Shown: positions 28,385 to 40,238, counted from the first letter of the stretch. The stretch: 57,062 nucleotides of DNA from Reclinomonas americana ATCC 50394 (GCA_048213135.1 PS015070.1:131695-188756); one strand, 5' to 3'. Numbers and translations: made by a program. The notes: a model not told the origin generated them from the letters alone.

Positions 28385-28568
28385 GCTTTGCGCGAAGGGC
28401 GATGTCTCCTGCACGCCGTGCGTTGTGTGTTCGGTTTGCAAGACAGGACATGTCGACGGCCTTCCGCCCCGTGCTGTGTTCCTATCAACAAGGACTGCCC
28501 AGAAGATGCCGTACTTCGTGGCTTGCTGCTATTCTTTCTAGCTCGTCAGCTGCTGTTTTCGAATTCAC
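28385..28568. promoter_or_regulatory. Compact spacer between paralogues C and B
   Basis: 184 bp between the stop of C and the start of B, highly similar to the B/A spacer. Its conservation points to recent duplication of a unit that included the promoter. Confidence 0.55.
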
Positions 28569-31439
28569 TCATGGTGGCTCTTGCTTGACAACGTCCTTGT
28601 TTTGCAGATGTCTTGCCGCGCGACCGTGAGGACTCAGCGGCGTAGTGTTGGTGGCTCCGCTCACACGCATGGAGTCTGTGACTGCAGCGGCAGGAGCAAC
28701 ATGTTTCAGAGACAATCGTTGCGACGACGACGGATCTACTTCTGAGGGTTTTTCGCAACTTTGTCTGCTCATGATTCCTGGCTGCAGACCTGCGGCGGCA
28801 GCAACAGCGGCCGCAGTTGTCGCGACGACCAAGACCTCATCCTCCTGCAAAGGATGGGACGCAGGTGGTGGTGGTGGTGGTGGCAATGGAGGCGATGCAT
28901 GGTAGTGAGCAACGGCAGAGGCAGTAGAATCAACACCAGGCTGATCCTGTGAACGGGAGCAGGTCACAGCAATGAAGAAGCTTCTAGCACGGCAGTTGTG
29001 AAGCACCTCTTCGCTTGAGACGCCCGAGCCACCATTCGAGCGCCGCCGTTTCTCCGGTGGGCCGCCATCGCTACTGACACTTGCAAGACCATCACGTTGG
29101 TCCACCGTCCTCTTGTCACCAGCATGCGGCTCCGACTCGTGGGAAGCATGCGAGTGGAAGCCATTACTCACTTCCGTAGCGGCGGCATCGACGAGTGGAG
29201 CAGCCGCCGACTCTGCCGTTGACGAGCGCCTGGTTGTGCGCCGACGCGTTGTGCCCGTCTCCGACGGCGACCAATCTTCACCTGGAGGAGTCGTCGCGGA
29301 TGTGGAGACAGAGTGCGGTCTCTTGCGACCCCTCTCATCCGCAGGCGACGCCGCGGCTGGACGCTTTCCAGTTGTCTGTGGGACAAGAGATGAGCAGCTG
29401 ATGACACTACGCTTAGCAAAGTGCATCCAAACCGAGCGTCGCGGCCGAGGAGATGCCGCAGCTCCTGCTCCTGCAAGTCGCACATGGAGTGAGAGATATC
29501 AGAGTCGCGCATGCGTTGTGCACAGTTGTATACCCACCGGTTGGGGGAGACGGAGTGCGAGGCAGCGAGGGCGAAGGGACCGGCTGTTCTGTCGCCGTGG
29601 TTGCAGTTGGCGCCGACCTCTGCCGTGGGGGAGAATGCATCAGCGACAAGTGACCATTGCCAATGGTGATCAGATGTCTGTGTGCACACGAACCGTACGA
29701 CGAGATGGACTGACACGGTAGTCTGCTGCCAGCTCGAAACAATGAGCACACTTGTTGGCATTACTCACAACGCAAAGCAAGACGCACCCGGTTCACCGCT
29801 CTGCGGAGTCGAATCGCTTGCTTGTTCGCTGCTGCTTGCGGTTCTCCTTGTGCGTGAACAGTGAGGCATGCATATGCAATCGCGCGACGAAAGAAGCGCG
29901 GCAGCGAAACTTGTCGCGATGCCGAGACTGCGGCGGCTGCTTGTCGTCGTTGTTGATCGGCGGCTCGGAACCACCATTCGAGGACGGTGACGACGACGGT
30001 ACTCCACTGCTCGTTGTCTTCTTGACAGCAGGCAGCGTGGACGGCGGAGCAGCAGCAGTCGAAGAGGTCCGCTTCACCGCAGGTAGCGAAGGTGGCGCTG
30101 GCGAAGCCACAGCAGAAGCTCTTNNNNNNNNNNNNNNNNNNNNNNNNNNNNNNNNNNNNNNNNNNNNNNNNNNNNNNNNNNNNNNNNNNNNNNNNNNNNN
30201 NNNNNNNNNNNNNNNNNNNNNNNNNNNNNNNNNNNNNNNNNNNNNNNNNNNNNNNNNNNNNNNNNNNNNNNNNNNNNNNNNNNNNNNNNNNNNNNNNNNN
30301 NNNNNNNNNNNNNNNNNNNNNNNNNNNNNNNNNNNNNNNNNNNNNNNNNNNNNNNNNNNNNNNNNNNNNNNNNNNNNNNNNNNNNNNNNNNNNNNNNNNN
30401 NNNNNNNNNNNNNNNNNNNNNNNNNNNNNNNNNNNNNNNNNNNNNNNNNNNNNNNNNNNNNNNNNGTTAGCAGCCGGGCGCGACGACGGTACTCCACTGC
30501 TCGTTGTCTTCTTGACAGCAGGAAGCGCGGGCGGCGAAGAAGAAGCAGTCGCAGGCGGAGCCACAGCGGGATGCATCGGCGGCGCTGGCGGCGGTGGCGG
30601 CGGCGGCGGTGGATTTATGACAGGCACCGGCGCATTGTTGACATTCCGCAGAGCACTGGTCGCAGACCGAAGCACCCGCGGTACCGGTTGTGGAGGAGGT
30701 GACGGAGGACGTGGCCGCGCTTCGGCTGCAGCGACAAACTCCTGATTCACCGCCACTCGCACACCAGCGCCGTCTCGCATGACGAACAACACCACTGGCA
30801 ACACCGCTAGCATGACAACCAGCATAGCGAGCACGATCGAGTACGACGCGATGCCCGCGACAAGCATATTTCCGCAGCTCAGCGCCACAATCACCGCCGG
30901 TCGCAGGAGTCTCCTCTGCGTGTCTCCCTGCAAAAGACGCGCCCGTTGCTGCTGCACGACAGGCACGCGATACAGGAGCCGACCTATCGCCACGCACACC
31001 ACGGCCATGGCCAGTGAGGCCGCCACAGCCACCGACACAACACTGATATCATCACGTGCAGCCGGTCTCATGAGCGACTGCAACATGCTCCACGCGAGGT
31101 ACCCAAAGAGCACAGAGTACGCGATCAGCTTGTCCACTGCGTCCAGCTGCCACCACGCACCAGTGCCTTGTGCGAGTCTTCCCAGCGCGAGTGTAACGTT
31201 GGCAGCCTGTGCCACCAGTGCTCTCCAGACCGCTTTCACCGATCTTCCCATGAGGAGAGTCACATGCGCTCCAGCAGACACGACGCGGAGCAGAAGGTGG
31301 AGTGTGAGTGACCACGCGCGCGCCTGCAACACACCATGAGTGGAAAGAGTGCATGCATGCAAGCAAGCAACAATGAACGCACTGCGAGTGTGATGCACGC
31401 GCGCATCGCTCGAGTCAGTCTCGCCTTGATCGCCTCCAT
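28569..31439 (-). CDS. Array paralogue C: five-helix membrane protein with Pro/Ser-rich, basic, VKQE-ending tail
   Basis: Most divergent copy at the N-terminus. Exon 0 (31439-31383) encodes MEAIKARLTRAMRACITLA. The helical exon starts at 31323 and reads on without an intron into the proline-rich tail (RPRPPSPPPQPVPRVL, then polyproline), unlike A and B, which have an intron there. Conserved cores: LDAVDKLIAYSVLFGYLAW, VPVVQQQRARLLQG, VAGIASYSIVLAML. A 342-N gap (30124-30465) falls in a Lys-containing repeat region (LPAVKKTTSSGVPSS). Tail exons continue with RSAPTATTATEQPVPSPSLP, AGAGAAASPRPRRS, GKRPAAASPADERGRKRPHS and PPEKRRRSNGGSGVSSEE. The last exon carries a short polyproline run, SGATNTTPLSPHG and DVVKQEPP. 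Function unknown; family membership is clear. Confidence 0.62.
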
Positions 31440-31579
31440 CGGGGGTTTGCTGTCCGCCGCTCTTGTATCCTACTGTGTTTCATGCAGGACACGACCTTTT
31501 CCCGCCTAGATGCTTTCCCCTCGTCCAACAAACACCTCTGAGCGTACATGCCGTTTGTAGTTGTTTGTTATCCATCCAT

Positions 31580-34194
31580 TTACTCATCACCCACAATCGG
31601 TATGATTGTCAGCCCGCTCTTCACGGCCGCGCCACGCTCGACGACCCATCGGCCGAGACGCGGTTCAATGGCCACTGTGCCCACCAGCAGTCGCGCATCG
31701 GGCGTGAAGGCCATGGATGTTATCCACCCGTGTGCCGACGTGGCCGCGGCCAGCGGCTCCAGCAAGCCCATTTTGTGGTGCGACTCGGTGTGGTTGCGGT
31801 ACGAGGCGCGGTAGAAGCGAATCGAGCCTGTGTGAGACGCCGAGGCGACCAGATCGCCACGGCGCGTGCAGGCGAGCGAGGAAATCCACGAGTCTGGTCC
31901 GTGGGCATCCGGAATGACACACACGGGCCTCTTCTTGTGGGCGACCCACATGCACACGGAGCTGCGGGAAAAGGAGTGTGAGCATGAAAATCGTGAGCAG
32001 CAGAAGACTCCTAGTGACCCACGCACCCGTCCTGCGAGCCCGACACAAACGACTCGTCGTCGAGGCCGCGCACGCATTCGACAGGGGGAGCAGCCGAGGA
32101 CTGCTCGTACACCAGTTGCGATTCTTCTGCCACCTTCCACAGCCTCACCGTGCCGTCCACGCCGCAGCTCAGAGCGCGTTCCTGGGGGAAGGGGAGGGGT
32201 TAGGGAAGGGAATGGGGGGGGGAGGCAAGGGAAAGACATGGAAGAACATCTCACAGAGATCTGCCTTCACTAACTCGCTGTTACAGAGGAAATATAAAGG
32301 GAAGAAGCTGCGAACTGCAGTAACTCTGCTATGTCTGTGGAAGCGGAAAGCAATCACTGCAGTTCGAGAGAGAGATACAGAGGCTTGCCACCGCATGCTC
32401 AACAGTGCTCGTCAGCGGCTTACGAAAAATAAAGAATTACTGCAGTTCTCAGAGACAGAGAGAGAGAGTGAAGGGAGACACAGAGAGTAAAGGAGAGAAA
32501 ATACAGAGGCTCGCCACCACATGCTCTCTTGCCGAGCACTGAAGCAACACTGCTCGCCACTTGCTCTCTCCGTCTCTCTCTTCAGGCACGAGAGCGACTT
32601 TTGAATAGCATCACTGCGCTCCAAAGAGAGAGAGAAAGAAAACACAGAGGCTTGCCACTACATACTCTTGCCGAGAATCGCTTTCCACCTCATCTGCCCA
32701 AGCTGAATGACCTTAGAATTCGCAGAGAATCACTCACTCTCTTCTGCAGAAAAGAGACGAGATCTGCAGCAACTCTTCCCAAATCCTCACTGTCTCAACA
32801 GACCCAGCAGAGCAACCTTAGAATTCGCAGAGCTATCACTCGCTCTCTTCTTACACAATGACAGAGGTTCTGCTTGTCACTCGCTCTCTACTCTCCCAAC
32901 CACGTGAAGAGTCTGCATGTAACTCACTGCTTTTCGCTCCCGCTCTCTGCAGAGGTACTACTTGTCGCTCTCCTCCCACGGCGTACAGTCTGCATATCAC
33001 TCATTCCTTCTCGCTCCCGCCCTCTGCAAAGGTACTGCTTGTCGCTGTTGTCTCTTTCGACCACGATGAAAGCACGTTAGACAGTCTGCACATCAATCGT
33101 TACTTGTCTCACAAGAGCGTGCCTTCAATCACACCCTCCGCCTTCAGCTGCAACAACTTTGTTCGTGATCTCATCTCATATTCCCCCTCACTCATGCTTC
33201 TGCAACGATAATGGGCAGAGAATTCTCATAGCTCCCTTCTCTTTTTCATCGTTCCCCTCTCCTTCTCCTCTCTCCCCCCTCTCCTTCTCATCACTCCCCT
33301 CTCCCTCTCTCATCGCTCCCCTCTCCCTCTCTCATCACTCCCTCTCCTTCCCTCATCTCCTCCCTCTCCTTCTCATCACCCCCTCTCCTTCTCATCACTC
33401 CCCTCTCCTTCTCATCGCTCCCTTCTCCCTCTACCATCGCTCACCTTGTTCACATGGAAACCATTCGTGTCCACATCGGTGACACCACTGCGATGCCCGT
33501 ACAGCGCATCCACATAGCTCATCAACGACAGACTCCACATCTTAATGGTGCGGTCGGCGCTGGCCGAGTACAACTCTGCGCCCGATCCCGTGCCACCCAT
33601 GCTGCCGGATCGGAACGCAAGCGCATTCACTGCGCCCTTGTGGCCGGTCAGTGCATCAATCTGCAATCACCCCACAGATGAGAGCCGAGAGAATGGATTC
33701 AGTACCAATGCATGCTTGCAGCAGCAATCAACGACGACGACGACGCACAAGACTGCCCGATCGTGTGTCCCACACACGAATGAGTCCATCGCGGCTTCCC
33801 GTGACCAGCAAGCTGTTGTCGCCATTCACTGCCACCGACAGCACGTGCGGTCGCTGGTTGTTCTGCAACGGCTTGACGAACCCGGCAGCCACGACGGCGG
33901 CCGACGGAGCGGCAGCAGACGCCACTTTCGCGCCCGCTGTACTGGTGCTGGTGGTCGTCGTGGTCGACGTGGCGGTCCTTCCATCGCTCTTCTCGGCATA
34001 GACGCGTAACCGCTGACCGGTCTCCAGATCCCACTGCAGCACAGCACAGTCCTTGCCGCCCGTGAATGCCTGCGTGCCATCGGCCGACAAGCACAAGCAC
34101 GTCGCCGGTGCACGGTGGCCATTCAGTGCGCGATATCTGCAAGCAGAGAGAATGAGGAGATGACAGACAGGAAGACACATAGATCTCTCTCTCA

Positions 34195-34267
<73 letters not shown>

Positions 34268-34773
34268 GTCTCTCTCTCTCTNNNNNNNNNNNNNNNNNNN
34301 NCCACACCGCGTCGCCTCTGATCGCGCGCCACGTCATCCTCATCTTCGTCGTCCTCATCGTCGTCTCCATCCTCACCCTCGTGTTCTGTGTGCACCGCAT
34401 TGTGTAAGCGCACGCGCGCACACACACACTTGCATGAGCGTCGTCTTGCATCGTTGCACGCACCTTTCCGCAAGTCATCCAGTTTGCGCAAGTACTCCTT
34501 GGCCAGTCGCAATCGTCGCTGCTCGACACTCTCATCCTCGTCCTCCTCCTCTTGCTGCTTCTGTGCCACTCCATTGACCTTGCTCTTTGCGGCCTGTTTC
34601 CTCTTCTTGTCAAGGTCGCCATAGTCGTTCTCCTCCTCCTCGCCCGCCGACGACTCCGACGAGGCAATCTCCTCGTCTAGTCGCAGGTCGGCAGTGCGGC
34701 TGCTGGGTGCGCCTCCCTTCTTGCTGCGCTTGCGTGGTGGGCCACTGCTCTTTCCGCCGCGTGCTCTCTTCAT
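31580..34773 (-). CDS. RRP9: U3 snoRNP-interacting WD40 protein RRP9 (U3-55K)
   Basis: RRP9 binds the box C/D U3 snoRNA and is needed for early 18S rRNA processing in the nucleolus. Six exons: 34773-34464, then the acidic exon to about 34302, about 34136-33750, 33660-33445, about 32182-32047 and about 31961-31580. The N-terminus is basic then acidic (KRARGGKSSG, RLAKEYLRKLDDL, DDDEDDEDEDD). The propeller has GGKDCAVLQWD, SADRTIKMWS, GVDGTVRLWKVAEESQLV, SGSQDGSVCMW and ASHTGSIRFYR, and the ending EPRLGRWVVERGA is typical of RRP9. An alternative Met lies 10 codons upstream (34803). An insert rich in Thr/Ser/Ala sits between blades 1 and 2. A (CA)n and 20-N gap fall in intron 2, and intron 4 is 1.26 kb. 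Confidence 0.88.
32240..33440. repeat. Degenerate repeats filling the large RRP9 intron
   Basis: At least three copies of acagaggcttgccac followed by an atgctc-like block lie near 32375, 32500 and 32645, and a duplicated ccttagaattcgcagag at 32710 and 32816. Beyond 33235 it becomes CTCCCCTCTCC repeats. Here the plus strand, not the transcribed strand, is pyrimidine-rich, an exception to the window's trend. Confidence 0.7.
34197..34301. repeat. (CA)n microsatellite plus 20-N gap in RRP9 intron
   Basis: About 34 CA units followed by CTCTCT and exactly 20 N. Confidence 0.9.
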
Positions 34774-35231
34774 TGTGAAATGAATGGATTTGCATGAAAT
34801 CAATGGAGTGGATTGTGGAAATCGAAATCATCACGCGGCACCACACCCTTTCATTCCAAACACCTCCGGCACTTGCAACAAAACAAAACAGAACATCACA
34901 CGCACACATACACACACCCACCCACCCGCCCACAGATGCACACACACACCGAGGCATCGGGGGAACGAGAAAGGAGAGAGAAGAGAAAAATGACGACAAT
35001 GACAAGACAAGACAGAGAGAGCGAGGGGGGTGTGGGAAGCAACAACGTCAGTCATTACTCCCACCACCACCACCTCCACCTATCCATCCTCAGAAGACCG
35101 CAGAGCCTCCCAACAAGAGCATCGTCATCATCAACATCATCATCGTCCTTCCCATCCCATCAAGCGTTATCCGGCAAGTGCACAAAGTGGGGGGATCGAT
35201 GGAGTGAAAGTGGTAAGAGTGGTGGTCCGCC
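34774..35231. other. Intergenic region between RRP9 start and eL39 stop
   Basis: 458 bp with CA-rich and CCACCA-rich simple sequence. It presumably holds the RRP9 promoter and the eL39 3' end. No gene or RNA was seen. Confidence 0.45.
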
Positions 35232-36188
35232 TTACAGGGCGAGCTTCGTGCGGCGCCAGTTGCGGCGCTTCGCGTTGTAGCTGCGGGAAGAGGAGGAGAA
35301 AGTGGGAGGGAATGGTCAGTTAATGAAGCGAGACAAGCAAGAGAGAACGAAAGGCTGAGTGTGATAGCAGCGAGGGACACAGCGTGCGTGGGAGACATAG
35401 AGAGAGGGAGAGAGCTACGCAAAGCGCGTGCACATATTCGAGTGGGACACATGACGACGTAAATCACTGAGTGATCAAGAAGTGGCAGAGTGCACGCCTT
35501 CAGTAGATGGAGGTGAGGGAATGTAGAACACGCACGCGTGCATGAGTGAGTGTGCTTGCGTGCGTGAGAAAAGAGAGGAGAGCAAGGGACAGTTAAAGAT
35601 GAGAGAGAAACGTGAACTGTGAACTAATCACAACAAAAGGAGCAAGGAGAGTGGCAGAGAACACGCTGTCTTACACAGGCTGTGAGAAGAGTGAGCTGTG
35701 TGCTGTGTGTGTGCGAGAGAGAGAGAGAGCAATCACTGTCGTTTCTCTCATACTTCTCATTCTCACTCTCACTCTCTCTGTAGTGCCATCTCGTGTGTGC
35801 GTGTGAGAGAGAGGCCAAAACTCACCGAATCTTGGTGTCGATCTTGTAGGGGAACCAGCGCGGCAAGGGGCGGTTCTGTGAGGCCTTGCGAGCCAGCTTC
35901 TTCTTCAGGCGGAGTGTCTTGTGTGAGCCCTGCATATTGACAAGAGAGACAAACACATGAACACACACAGACAAACGATAAACAGAGAGCGAAGTGAGCA
36001 ACAGAGACGGAGAGAAGGGGGGGAGAGTGTGTGCGTGCGTGAGGGCGGTCATCATGTGCACATGCATGGCCCCCCTTTCACACACGCGCGCACACACTTG
36101 CGCGCTCATTTCTGTGTGAGGTGCTCTCACTTGCTCACTGCACGCACGCACACATCAACACACACACACAAACACGCGTGCGAACCAT
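35232..36188 (-). CDS. RPL39: 60S ribosomal protein eL39
   Basis: eL39 lines the ribosomal exit tunnel. Exons: a start exon made of the ATG alone (36188-36186), 35929-35826, and 35280-35232. Spliced, they give exactly 51 residues, the canonical length, beginning MGSHKTLRLKKKLARK and ending RRNWRRTKLAL. The ATG is followed by the donor GTTCGC. Starting instead at an in-exon ATG (MQGSHK) would add one residue and use the acceptor CAG as codon 2, so I prefer the split start. The first intron is 256 nt, the second 545 nt. The start codon lies in CCATGG, adjacent to the plus-strand WD40 gene. Confidence 0.9.
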
Positions 36189-36262
36189 GGCGATGTCGAC
36201 GCGATTAAGAAAAGTGAGTGGCACGTCGGTCCACCCGACCGGACCGTGGAGCCGTGCACAAC

Positions 36263-37771
36263 ATGATCATCGACCACGCCGGTGAGGTGTGGTGCGTGGC
36301 AGTGTGGCGCGACCTGCTGGCCACTGCCTGCGCCGACGGTGGCGTCCGTCTGTTCAACCCGCTCGCGTCGACATCGACATCTCCAGTGGCCGAGGATCGC
36401 GCGCACGGCGATGAGCCGGTGCACGTGGTCGCGTTTGGCCACCACAGCGACGGTGAGGTGTCACTGATCAGCGGCGACGAGAGCGGCACGATTGTGCGAC
36501 GACGATTGGAGGTCAATGTCGATCGTTGCGAGTTGTCGATATCGTGGGTGGGCGAGGGCGGACACAAGGATGGAGTGTACTCGGTGGCGTCGTCGGCGTC
36601 GCTCGTGTACACTGGATCGTATGATATGACGGTGTGCGTGTGGCGAGCGGAGAGTGGCGAGCGAGTGCGATCGATTCGTGGAGTGCACGGGCATTGGGTG
36701 ACGGCGTTGGCGCTGGTCGGTGTCACGCTCGTCAGTGGATCGTACGACGGGAGCATTGTGTGGCAATCGGCGGGCGATGTTGATGAGGGTGATGGCGAGC
36801 ACGACAAGATCGACGCCAAGTCGCCCGTGTGCGCGCTGGTGCTGTTGCCGGAGGAGCGCTGCCATCATGCGGTGGTCAGTGGGCATGTCGATGGGCGCGT
36901 ACGGGTGTGGTCGTCGGCGACGCGCGGCAAGCCGAAGCTGCTGCATGTGCTGGAGGGGCACGAGTGTGATGTGTCGTCGCTGGCGGTGTCGGCGGATGGA
37001 CAGGTGTTGGTGTCGGGGTCGCATGGTGAGAGAAAGGAGGGAGGGAGAGGGAGGGAAACAGACAGGCAGAATAACAGACAGCTGCAGGCCTCTTCTCTCG
37101 CCTTCTGATGGTCGCCCTGTCGGCGTTGCAGACTTGGCAAAAAGAGGCGCGCGCGAGGCATCCGTATTTGTTGCTCACTCCCGTCTCTGTCTCTCGCAGA
37201 CGACACAGTTCGGGTGTGGAAGGTCGCCGCCAACGGCCGCGGTCAGTGCGTGCGGGTGCTGGAGGGCCACTCCAAAGTGGTCAACAGCGTCGCGCTGCTG
37301 AGCGACGGTCGCTGTGTGAGTGGCAGTCAAGACGGAACCGTGAGGGTGTGGGATATCGAGGTGAGCGGGAAGGAGAAGAAAGAGGAGGGGAAGGAGGAGG
37401 AGGTGAAAGAAGAGGAGGAGGAGATGGAGGAGAAGAAAGAGATGGAGGAGGAGGAGGAGGAGGAGGAGGAGGAGGAGGAGGAGGAGGAGGAGGAGGAGGA
37501 GAAGAAGAAGAAGATAGAGAAGAAGAAAGAGAGAGAGAGAGAGAAGAGAAGAAGNNNNNNNNNNNNNNNNNNNNAGGAGGAGGAGGAGGAGGAGGAGGAG
37601 GAGGAGGAGGAGATAAAGAACAAGATCTAGAAGAAGAAAATAAGAGAGTAGAAGAAGGAGAAGAAGAAGAAGAAGAAGAAGAAGAACAACAACAAGGCAG
37701 TTTCTCGATGGCCTTTTGATTACTGTGTACGGCAGTGATTCGCTGCTGACGGAGTCGGATACCGATGTATA
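36263..37771 (+). CDS. Seven-bladed WD40 repeat protein
   Basis: Start ATG at 36263 (MIIDHAGEVWC); the frame stays open upstream. Seven WD-type blades are visible: ACADGGVRLFN, SGDESGTIVRR, TGSYDMTVCVW, SGSYDGSIVWQ, SGHVDGRVRVW, then across a 175-nt intron (37025-37199) SGSHDDTVRVW, and SGSQDGTVRVWDIE. That completes a propeller. After VWDIE (37362) two ends are possible. Read-through gives a long Glu/Lys tail stopping at 37630, and crosses a 20-N gap. Splicing with donor GTGAGC and an acceptor at 37705 adds FLDGLLITVYGSDSLL and stops at 37771. The second gives a compact protein and seems at least as likely. No orthologue recognised; WD40 scaffolding role only. Confidence 0.68.
37376..37705. 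repeat. (GAG)n/(GAA)n purine tract with 20-N gap
   Basis: Long GGA/GAA run with the gap 37555-37574. It is either an acidic C-terminal tail of the WD40 protein or a purine-rich intron. Confidence 0.8.
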
Positions 37772-37979
37772 ATGAAGAAACGGCGAGCAACCTTGTTTGT
37801 ACGTGAAGTTGAGCTGGCCGAATGTTGTAAAAGTAACCTGCGAAAGTGTGTCTTGAATGACCATTCTTCCATCCAAAGCGTCGACTGGAAGTCCAGCAGG
37901 TTCCACGATTCCCAGCGTGGCAAGATAGGAACAAAGCTTTGTTGTCCCACGCGAGCTCACATAAAATCCGAACGCCACC

Positions 37980-40238
37980 ATGGGCAACGCCGGTTGCGTC
38001 TCTCTCTCGCCCCTGCTCCTCCTCCTACCAGTCTTCATCTCACACTAACACGCAGCCTCCACCGCCTCATCCTCCTCACCATCCTCCTCACCTCCTCTCC
38101 CTCCACCTCTCCCGCCTCCTCCACCTCCACCTCCACCTCTCACCGAACCCGCCGACGAGATCCTCCTCGCCACCGTCGACCCCGCCGCGCTCCTCCCCGC
38201 GCCCTCTCACAGCGAGCCTCCTCCTCGCATCGACGCAGCAGACGCCCTCCACGCGCTCTTCCCCTCGGCCTCAGACTCGCGCGAGCAGTACCGCCTGCGC
38301 GAGGTCATGGTCGCCGCGCACCTCAGCGCAGCCGCCTACCACGTCGACTGCGCGGTCGGCGTGCGCGGAGGCCCGCTGAGTGTGTCGGCGTTCTCGGCCC
38401 GGCGAGTACTGGAGTCGCGCGGGCTGTTGCGCAGTGTGAGGGCCGTGCAGCGGGTGTCGCTGTCGCGCTATCAGCAGGGATCGTCGTCGTTTGAGGGCGA
38501 GGACAGTGAGGATGAGGGTGAGTTGATGTCGTCGCCGTCGAGTGCGGATGCGTGGCCGTTTGGGCCGCCGTTGTTGCAGCGCGTGCAGGTTACCATTGCT
38601 GAGGCGCCGCAGGTGGGTGAAGGGGGAGGAGGGAAAAGAGTATTTTTACACAGTTGTCGCGTTTGTCGGGCTCACGTTCTTCTCCTTCTTGTTCGTGTCC
38701 TTCTCCTTCTCTTCGGTGTTCTTCTTGCCTTCTTCCTCCCGTCTCCTTCCCTTCGTTATTTCTTTCTTCTTGGTATTCTGCTTCTCCTTCTCTTCCTTCT
38801 ACTTCTTGTTCGTGTCCTTCTCCTTCTCTTCGGTGTTCTTCTTGCCTTCTTCATCCATCTCCTTCTCTTCGTTGCTCTTCTTGCCGTCTTCTTCCTTGCC
38901 ATCTTCTCCATCTTGCTCCTTCTCTTCGTTGTTCTTCTTACTTGCTTCTCCACCTTGTTCTTGCCCATCCGCGCTCGTGTTTTTCGCCTTCTTGTTCCTC
39001 CCCTTCTCCTTCTCTTTCTCCTCCTTGTTCCTCTCCTGCTGCGTGTTCCTCGCCTTCTCCTTTCTTGTGATTCATCTTGCCTCATTCACCTTCTCCCCCT
39101 CCTTCTCGTTCCTCCCCTCGTTTCTCTCCTGCTTCTTTCATCCTTCTTCTTGTTCCTTCCGTCTCCTGCCTTCTCCTCGTTATTCTTCCTGCCTTGCTTC
39201 TTCTTGTTGTTCTTCTCACTCTCTTCTTGTTCCTCCTCTTTGTGATTCATCTTGCCTTCGTCGTCTTCTCTTCCTTCTCCCGCTCCTCTTCCTCCTCCGT
39301 CATCTTCTTCTTTATTTCTTCGTTGCTCCTCTTCTCCTTCTCTTCGTGGTTCTTCTTGCCTTCCTCTTCTCTCCTTGTTTTGCTCTGTTCCACCTCCTCG
39401 TCCATCTTCTTGTTCTTCATTCTCATCCTCCCCTCCCCTTCCCCTTTGTCCCCTTCCCCCTTATCCCCTCCCCTTCCCCTTAACCCCTCTCAGTTCTGCA
39501 TGCTGGCGGAGGACCCGGAGACGCTGTACGTGTGCTTCAAGGGCACCTCGCTCTCCGACGCCGCCGACATTGTGGCCAACGCGCGTCGCGTGGCCATCCC
39601 CTTCCCCGGCCTGCGCAACGTGCTGGTGCACGAGGGCTACTATGCGCGCGCCAAGACCATGCAGATTCGCGAGATTGTCGACCGGGCGCGCCGCACACGC
39701 CGCCGTCTCGTCTTTTGCGGCCACTCGCTGGGCGGAGCAGTGGCGGCGCTGGTGGCGCTTCGTGTCATCACCGAGGCACGGGTGGGCTCGCCGAATCACA
39801 TTGCGTGCTACACGTTTGGTGCGCCGCTCTTTGTGGCCGCGGACTCGGTGCCGGCGATGCTGGAGCGGCGGCTCGACAATATCTTTTTCAACTTTGCCAT
39901 GGAGGGCGATTGGATTCCGTTCTGCCACATGCGGCTCAACGAGGCGCTTGGTGGGGTGGTGAGTGGGTGGGAGGTGAAGGGGGAAGGGAAGGGGGAAGGA
40001 AGGGGAAGGAGAGAAAGAGAGAATATATGTCAGAGGAGAGTGAGATGGAAAGAGAGGGAGTCAAAGAGAAGAGTGTACCAAACCGAGTGGCGAAATAGTG
40101 AGCAATAGCATCTGTACAAGACAGACAATCGAGTGCTCGGAGTCTCGTTCTTTCGTTCTTTAGTTCTCTCTCTGTCTCTCTCTCTCTCTCTTCGTTCTCT
40201 TTCTTTTCTCCCTCGCCCTCTCCTTTTTCTTATGCTTG

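Noticed and set aside
24174-31398. Transposon or retroelement as origin of the repeated block
   Set aside because: No transposase, integrase or reverse transcriptase motifs and no terminal repeats; the copies have introns and intact gene order, so segmental tandem duplication fits better.
38307-39483. Phe/Ser/Leu-rich 'membrane protein' ORFs in the lipase gene
   Set aside because: Translation of the TTCTCC-rich intron; splice sites at 38612 and 39494 remove it in phase.
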